From the NCBI GenBank assembly GCA_009667805.1, contig CM019070.1, positions 53,156,451-53,220,450 on the forward strand: a DNA stretch of 64,000 nucleotides, read 5' to 3'. Below the pieces are notes generated by a model. That model worked only from the letters and a program-made list of their open reading frames with translations, was not told the DNA's origin and searched no databases. Of the stretch, positions 56,590 to 64,000 are shown in pieces. The translations under genes and the position numbers were made by a program. The DNA is from Leptobrachium leishanense (Eukaryota; Chordata; Amphibia; Anura; Megophryidae). How positions within the stretch are numbered: the first letter of the stretch is position 1; each line of letters opens with the position of its first letter.

Positions 56590-56974
56590 TACAGTCATGG
56601 CCGAAATTGTTGGCACCCCAGAAAGTTTTCCAGAAAATCAAGTATTTCTCACAGAAAAGTATTGCAGTAACACATGTTTTGCTATACACATGTTTATTCC
56701 CTTTGTGTGTATTGGAACAAAACAAAAAAAAGGGAGGAAAAAAAGCAAATTGGACATAATGTCACACAAAACTCCAAAAATGGGATGGACAAAATTCTTG
56801 GCACCCTTTCAAATTTGTGGATAAATAAGATTGTTTCAAGCATGTGATGCTCCTGTAAACTCACCTGGGGCAAGTAACAGGTGTGGGCAATATAAAAATC
56901 ACACCTGAAAGCAGATAAAAAGAGCGAAGTTCACTTAGTCTTTGCATTGTGTGTCTGTGTGTGCCACACTAAGC

Positions 56975-58005
<1,031 letters not shown>

Positions 58006-58044
58006 GTTAAGGGTGCCAAGAATTTTGTCCAGCCCATTTTTGGG

Positions 58045-58535
58045 CAAATCTAGATCTCTGGAGATGGACTTGTAACCTTGAGATTGTTGATATTTTTCCA
58101 CAGTTTTGGTTCTCAAGTCCTCAGACAGTTCTCTTCTCCTCTTTCTGTTGTCCATGCTTAGTGTGGCACACACAGACACACAATGCAAAGACTAAGTGAA
58201 CTTCTCTCCTTTTTATCTGCTTTCAGGTGTGATTTTTATATTGCCCACACCTGTTACTTGCCCCAGGTGAGTTTACAGGAGCATCACATGCTTGAAACAA
58301 TCTTATTTATCCACAAATTGGAAAGGGTGCCAAGAATTTTGCCATCCCATTTTTGGAGTTTTGTGTGACATTATGTCCAATTTGCTTTTTTTCCTCCCTT
58401 TTTTTGTTTTGTTCCAATACACACAAAGGGAATAAACATGTGTATAGCAAAACATGTGTTACTGCAATACTTTTCTGTGAGAAATACTTGATTTTCTGGA
58501 AAACTTTCTGGGGTGCCAACAATTTCGGCCATGAC
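58045..58535 (-). repeat. Inverted duplicate of the Tc1 5' end
   Basis: The minus strand reads the 5' end, leader and first ~40 transposase codons again (MDNRKRRRELSEDLRTK, SISRDLDLP), differing from the left copy by a few changes including one extra Arg codon. The match ends at GATTTGCC, where both sequences share a few bases of microhomology with the normal 3' region. Confidence 0.92.
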
Positions 58536-58658
58536 TATTTATACTAATAATTTTTTTGTGTCAACGATGCAGGCATTAATGTTTAGAGTGCCTGGAAACC
58601 TCTGTTCTTCTCTTCTCGATTCACACCAAGATGGCAAGCTCTAAAACAACCCTATAAC

Positions 58659-59417
58659 CAGGGCTTTTTTCAGGGGGTACTCGGGGTACGCAGTTCCGGC
58701 ACCTCACTACTCAGTACCGGCACCTCACCACCAGCCAGAACTAACAGGAGAGAGCATCATGCTCCTCCCTCCTCCTGCAGTGGCAGGCAGAGAATCGGAA
58801 GCGCTCGGCAGCTCATGTTGCTCCTGAATGCTTCCGATACACACTGCTCATTACTGTGAGTTTCATTGCTGTGGAGCTCATACACACTGCGCATTACTGT
58901 GAGTGTCATTGCTGTGGTGCTCACAAATGCTAGCGGATTATCCACTCAGTGCCATCGTTGCAAAAAAACAAAAAAAAAACAACTAACAGCCCTGCAATAC
59001 AGATTTTTCTTGCAACAGAGGCACTTAGTGGATAACCCCCATAGGGTTACAACAATAGCTGTAGTTCATTTAAAGGAACACAGTATTAAAAAATATGGTT
59101 TCCTTTTATAGTGTCTTACTTTAAGTCAGTGTTTCACAAACCTGTCCTCAGGACCCTCCTCCTCGCCAGGTTTGCCAGATATGTGAAGCACAGCACAGGT
59201 GATATGATTTGCTGCTCAGTGATTGCAGGATTCAGTCTGCTTTTCCCCAAGGTGATCTGCAAAATCTGGCCTGGTTGAGGGTCCCGAGGAGAGGTTTGGG
59301 AAACACTGCTTTAAGTGAACTACAACTATTGTTTATGAGGACATGAATAGTCATAATAATCAGTTTTTCCCTGGCGTGAGAGTACCCCCACCTATTTTTC
59401 CAAAAAAAAAAGCACTG
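58659..59417. mobile_element. hAT MITE with nested hAT MITE
   Basis: The ends CAGGGCTTTTTTC and, inverted, CAGTGCTTTTTTT have a perfect 8-bp duplication CCTATAAC outside (58651-58658, 59418-59425). The interior has CGGGGTACGCAGTTCCGGCA and repeated TTACTGTGAG.TTCATTGCTG phrases. It contains the separate family C element at 59127-59308. Noncoding. Confidence 0.9.
59127..59308. mobile_element. hAT MITE, family C
   Basis: CAGTGTTTCACAAACC and GGTTTGGGAAACACTG with perfect CTTTAAGT outside (59119-59126, 59309-59316). Almost identical to 6719-6908. Inserted within the larger hAT element. Confidence 0.93.
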
Positions 59418-59434
59418 CCTATAACAATGAAATA

Positions 59435-59724
59435 GACTGGCGTCAGACGAGCGCACTATGTGCGCCCATACTGACATGCTTACCGGCGTCCGTCACAGCG
59501 TTGTGAAGCAGCAACAGGCCAGCCACACGTTTGTGCGCGCGCAAACAAGTGTCCGTTATCAAAGCCTCCCCGTCGATACACTAGGATGTGCACTGATGGG
59601 GCTGCAAAGCGCGATCCTCCTATGAAGTGCGCTCAGCAAGGTGGCCAGACGGGCGTTGAGTGGAAGGAACGTCCACTCTCATAGACGTTCCTTCCGCTCT
59701 CCAAAGACGCTCGTCTGACATTAG
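59435..59724. mobile_element. Family B MITE B3
   Basis: Starts ACTGGCGTCAGACGAGCGCA and ends CGCTCGTCTGACATTAGCC before TTA. The interior matches 878-1127 (CACTATGTGCGCCCATAC, AAGCGCGATCCTCCTATG) and has GGAAGGAACGTCCACTCTCA with its inverse nearby, a hairpin. Confidence 0.78.
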
Positions 59725-60964
59725 CCTTAAACAGAGCAATTGTGAACTCTCGTTGAACCTATATTTAAAGTAAAAAAAAGGTATTTTGGAACAGTTGTCA
59801 TGTATTCTGCTGGCACAGTATATACTATTAAATGTGCTCCTCTTTAATATACACACAAATTGGTGTCTCGGTTGTCTCCGTGTTATGTTTGAAATTTCCC
59901 TATATTTCTTCTACTTAAAAGTACCTGAGGTGTCCTTGAAAACATAAAGCCAGTAGATATGTTCCCATGGCAGCAGAAAAATTACCACCGTTCGCTCTTT
60001 CCTTCATTTCAAGGAGACATAGCAGTATTATATTGCATATATACGATTGTGATCTCACTCGATAAGGTTATCCAGCAATTTATTCAAAGGTATAAGTTTC
60101 TCAGGAAATAATTGTGTCCTTCAGTGCTACCCGCACTACCGGGTCTCGTTTATGAAAGCAGTTATTGTCTTTTTAGAATCTTCAATATGTACTTAGCATT
60201 TCTGCTATACTTTTTTCATTTTAAACTTGTAATAACATCACTTCGTAACAAGGCTTGGGGGTTAGCAATTCATACCTGCTAAGATAAAGGATAGAAGAAG
60301 TCCACCAACAGCCCGGGAGTCTCTGTTTACTCCACCTTGCTCTATATAGTTAAAGGGATATCCTTGTAGAGTTGAACTGGACTTGGAATAGTGTATATTC
60401 TATCAGTCGCCATCAGTCTTCCTCTATCCTTCTGTAACAGGATCTCGGCCGTGTTTCTTTCTTCTCGATGCAGAGTACAGGAGTAGAAACTCACTCATCC
60501 ACTTTCTTGTGAACCAAGTAAATTATGAGCCACAGGACCCTAGAGCTCTAGGGTTCTGTTCCACTCTTGCCGTTAAGATACTGGCTGGAGCCGATATACA
60601 GATCGGCCACAGCTGATATCTTAGCAGCTGGAGTTACTATTCTGACTTTTTCACAAGCTTAATTTGTGAGGCCTTAGGCTAAGGTGAATAAGAAGCCCTT
60701 TTTGCTGTCCACAAGATGTAGCAACGTCCTACAGACTGTATGCCACTAGCTGTGAGGCAGGAGGAATACCACCAGTAACCATGAGTGGTGATATAGCTTC
60801 AAGTGCAATAACCACCCAATGCCATCTAGCAGTGGGTAATTCTAAGAGCTACCACTTGCAGAGTCCTACTCCATTTGGAATTTGGCCCAAATTTAATCGA
60901 CATTAAACCAGAATTATGCAGCAGATGTTGCTATATATATAACAGGATGTGTTGGATACATATG
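59725..60964. other. No gene recognised
   Basis: AT-rich, no domain in any frame. A TTAAAGGGATATCC phrase at 60352 may be the left end of a family F-type element without a visible partner. Confidence 0.4.
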
Positions 60965-62157
60965 AACAGGGCTGCCATCAGAATACTTGGGGCCCCTTAT
61001 TGAACCACTGGTCACGGTAACCCTCTAATGACCCCATAACCCCCCTGAGTTTCCAAAACCAGGGTCTCCAGTCCTCATGACATTGCCTCCAGAGTGACCC
61101 TATACCTTTCCCCATTTCTTCCATCAGAGTGAATGCCAGCATTCTCACCCCTTCTCCCTTTCCCCAGAGCAAGTGTGTGTATATAAAGTACAAAACAGAG
61201 ATGATGCCAGTGTCAATAAATGCAGGTGAAACTCCACAGAATACAAATAATTTCCAAACTTTTTTTTCTAAGTGGCGGATATGTAAAGTTGCAAAAATGT
61301 CCAAATACAAAAATTCAGCATGCAAAGGGTCCAAGAAGCTATCCGGTCTTCAAAAATCCACCACGTGCATGATCAACATGTTTCGTATACACATAATTTG
61401 TCAAGAATTGACCTTTGCGAACTTGACAAAAAATTTGTATGTGAAATGTGCATATTTTCCACAAGGATTGATAGACAATTGCACGAGTCCTTGTCAATGT
61501 GAGTACATCTTGTTATCATATGGGTATGATGGTTGTCAAGAAAACTGTCTAATGTTGCCCTTGGTGGTCTTCTATTTTGTTACCCTCAAGTAAGGGTTGT
61601 TTTGTATTTTGTTTTCCCCACAGTGAGCTGCACAATTCCATCTCAACCTTCTCCCAGAATGAGTAGCCCCATTCCTTCCACAAAGTGAGAAGCAACACAC
61701 CCCGTTCTCAATAGTATGGTGTCCCATTCGCCTCTCCCTTCCCTAGTGGTCACATCCTTTCCCACCTTTCTACTCCAGTGTTCAGCACCTTTTTCTCCTT
61801 ACCAAGTGTAAAGCCCCATTCCCTCCCCTTTGCCAGAGGAGCGGTCCACCTTCTTTCCCAGCGTAACCGCCTTCATATAGGAAGCAACATATTAGGGGTT
61901 GGAGATGGCAATGTTTCCACTAGTCAGCTCTGGGTTAAGTGCAGAAAGCCTGGTATTGGAGCTTCATGCCCAGTGTGGTGTGGTTTGGACTGATGAAGCT
62001 GTAGGGGGCATTATTCAAATAAGGACACCAGTGGTGGTCCTCCAGGTCCTCCGGAGCTGCTGGGCCCATGAAGTAATGGGCTGCCAACACCTAATGGCTG
62101 TCTTCCATATGAAAGCATTTGCATCGATTCCCCAATTTTTCTTTTGATATTGTCCCC
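60965..62157. other. No gene recognised; possible hAT left end
   Basis: CAGGGCTGCCATCAGAATAC at 60967 followed by GGGGCCCC resembles a known vertebrate hAT end type, but no right end was found. At 61370 there is CAACATGTTTCGTATACACA, of the same style as the motif in the foldback at 17447. Frames of 118 and 154 codons overlap on opposite strands and show no domain. Confidence 0.4.
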
Positions 62158-62439
62158 TTGCTGCCAGGCCCATCTTTAATATTGATTGGACCCTGGGCAA
62201 ACATTTTCTTGGGCCCCCCGAAAGCCCGCCCACCGCATAATTTTGTTCTCCACCCCCAACATCCCAACCCCCCCCCACAAATACATCATGAACTTGCCTC
62301 AAAAAGCTTTAATAATGTAAACATAAAGAACTGGCTCACAAACAAGTCCTTAGATTGATCTGTAACAGAACGTACATGCCAATTATAGCCATTTCTAGGC
62401 TGTTTCTCATCATATATTTCTATTAACAGTTATACGAAA

Positions 62440-62748
62440 TATATGTACCCAGCACAGGCCCCCAGAATTATATGTACCCGGCACTGACCCCCAGAATTAT
62501 ATGTATCCATCATAGATCCCCCAGAATTATATGTATCCAGCACAGACCCCCCAGAAATATATGTACCCAGCACAGGCCCCCAGAAATATATGTATCCAGC
62601 ACAGACCCCCCAGAAATATATGTACCCAAGACAGGTCCCCAGAATTATATATATCCAGCACAGACTCCCCAGAAATATATGTATCCAGCACAGGCCCCCA
62701 GAATTATATACTGTATATCCAGCACAGACTCCCCAGAAATATACGTAG
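62440..62748. repeat. Minisatellite, about 30-bp unit, about 10 copies
   Basis: Units like AATTATATGTACCCAGCACA then GGCCCCCAG. Two further units occur at 63018-63070 beyond an insertion, so the array was split. Plus frames of 97-119 codons (YPAQTPQKYM repeats) follow the unit. Confidence 0.9.
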
Positions 62749-63017
62749 AAAAAAGGAAAAGATAGGCAACACCGAATCTTCTTACTTGATGAGCTCTAAT
62801 TCAAATCCATCGCAAGTAAAAGGGAGTGATACAACGTTTCGGCTACAAAGCCTTAATCATCATGGATTGGAATTAAAGCTGATCAAGTAAGAAGACTCGG
62901 TGTTGCCTATCTTTTCCTTTTCTTCTGTTTTACTGGGATAGCGGATCCCTGGATGGTGGACCCGTTTGTCATTTGGATTCTTGCCCTTCTAGGTGTAGCC
63001 ACGCAGCTTGTGTTTGC
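62749..63017. mobile_element. Palindromic insertion splitting the minisatellite
   Basis: Arms about 62751-62822 and 62850-62922 are inverted (AAAAGGAAAAGATAGGCAAC and its inverse, AGTAAGAAGA inverted), around ACAACGTTTCGGCTACAAAG. Minisatellite units (GCAGAAATATATGTACCCAG type) lie on both sides. It resembles the larger foldback at 17447 in plan. Confidence 0.6.
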
Positions 63018-63414
63018 AGAAATATATGTACCCAGCACAGACCCCCAGAATTATACTTACCCAGCACAGATCTCAGGATCAGATGCGTGTGTTCCTCCGA
63101 GTGCCAGCATTCTCCTCCACGTGGCCGCCGGCTTCTGAAGACTGTGACGGGCTCTCGCGAGATCTTGCCTGTAGGCTGTATCACAGCCTTCACTGGACGG
63201 CGGCCACGTGAGGGAGAACGCTGGCGCTCGCAAGAAGACACAGGCAGTCGAGGGAGCTGCTAGTGGAATGCTGTTAATGCATTCCACTAGCTGCAGCGGC
63301 GGTCAACCACGGTTTACACGGGCCCAAGGGGCAGCTGCTTTGGGCCCCTCAACAATGACTGGGCCCAGGGCAACTGCCCTTTTTGCCCTGCGTTAAAGAC
63401 AGCCCTGTTGCTGC

Positions 63415-64000
63415 TGCAACAGATAAGCCATAGAGGAAGAAACCTGTAAAATAATGCTTTTTGGGGTTGCTGTACTAATAACCAGGAATAGCAGGATATT
63501 CATGATGTGTTTTGTTTATCTGGTACGAGATGGTTAATCTTTAGATAGGTGGGGTGGCTTGATCATTGCGTATACTGACAACTAGCTGATTTCCAACCAG
63601 AATTTTTTTTATGGCCGAAAACTAAATGCATATTTGTTTCCTGGCATAACTACAATACTTACTCTTAGAAAACACACTGTTTGCCAACTACCTATCCAAA
63701 CACTGACCTAGTTTTTGTTATTCTGGCACAATCCAACTCTGCACTGATTTGCCAAAGATTAAGGTAACGAGATAGGTTGTATTGGGCCCAGTGATATATT
63801 CCAAACATGGGTATGTTTTGACCTCACACTTTGAACATAATATTTATTTCTAGCCAGTAAAACATTCCCCCGCATTACCTCCTGCCCTCCGACCACATGT
63901 CTATTTGCTGTATATTAGCTTATTTTTAAATTCCCAATGCAACTTCTCTACTACTTCTCTTTACTGACTCAAAGAAACATGCATTTATCTTTTGCAAAAC
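63415..64000. other. No gene recognised
   Basis: AT-rich, no frame over 60 codons of note, no element ends seen before the window ends. Confidence 0.4.

Larger units (their letters stand above)
62165..63407. mobile_element. hAT MITE with internal minisatellite and inverted repeat
   Basis: The ends CAGGCCCATCTTTAATATTG and, inverted, CAGGGCTGTCTTTAACGCAG are flanked by TTGCTGC on both sides (62158-62164, 63408-63414), seven of the eight bases expected for hAT. Subterminal GGGCCCC-rich segments are inverted too. The interior has a ~31-bp minisatellite, an inserted palindromic segment and a GC-rich inverted repeat (about 63085-63130 against 63195-63242). Noncoding. Confidence 0.8.

Noticed and set aside
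61129..61593. 154-codon plus frame as a Cys-rich secreted protein
   Set aside because: It has no signal peptide, it overlaps an antisense frame, and the sequence contains a repeat-type phrase. No domain was recognised.

Overview
The window looks like intergenic or intronic DNA from a large, repeat-rich vertebrate genome, most probably a frog. No bacterial-type genes, operons, tRNA or rRNA were seen. The evidence for a frog is the combination of Tc1 elements with Sleeping-Beauty-like ends, L2 tails ending in a 'GGCGCTTTATAAATAAA' type motif, a CR1 LINE, and Ty3/Gypsy elements with PNMA-like and SCAN-like gag. TTA-flanked MITEs also carry ends of the 'GGGGTTATTCA' and 'GGTCAGACGAGCG' types. The anuran assignment is an inference from repeat content. 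I recognise no intact host gene. The one recognisable host-derived coding segment is a reticulocalbin-2-like (EF-hand) cDNA fragment inside a retrotransposon.

Layout. 0-14 kb: nested DNA transposons. These are TTA-flanked MITE families A and B, hAT MITEs with 8-bp target duplications, a TTAA-flanked piggyBac-like MITE built from a chain of hairpins (1245-2466), and a hAT element carrying a ~38-copy minisatellite (3725-5083). 14-21 kb: a broken Tc1 (14653-16268), a 1.2-kb foldback flanked by 15-bp repeats, and further MITEs. 21.3-35.7 kb: a Ty3/Gypsy element on + (gag-PR-RT-RH-IN, PNMA-like gag). It is interrupted in RT by a MITE and in IN by a second LTR element on - (27736-33644). That second element has the Gmr1 order (IN before RT), a SCAN-like gag, and a reticulocalbin-2-like segment where protease and the start of IN should be. 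38.1-42.3 kb: a CR1 LINE on -, split by a solo LTR. 42.7-44.7 kb: a Tc1 split by an L2-like insertion. 45.6-51.1 kb: another Gmr1-like element on -, fuller in domains. 51-54 kb: two L2-type fragments. 56.6-58.5 kb: a Tc1 whose 3' end was replaced by an inverted copy of its 5' end. 58.7-59.4 kb: a hAT inside a hAT. 62.2-63.4 kb: a hAT with its own minisatellite and inverted repeat.

Most element reading frames are broken by nonsense codons (several look like CpG decay) or single-base shifts. The two LTRs of the 45.6-51.1 kb element differ mostly by one-base homopolymer indels, so some frameshifts could be assembly errors. Target-site duplications read directly from the sequence give firm boundaries for many elements. 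All counts were made by eye.
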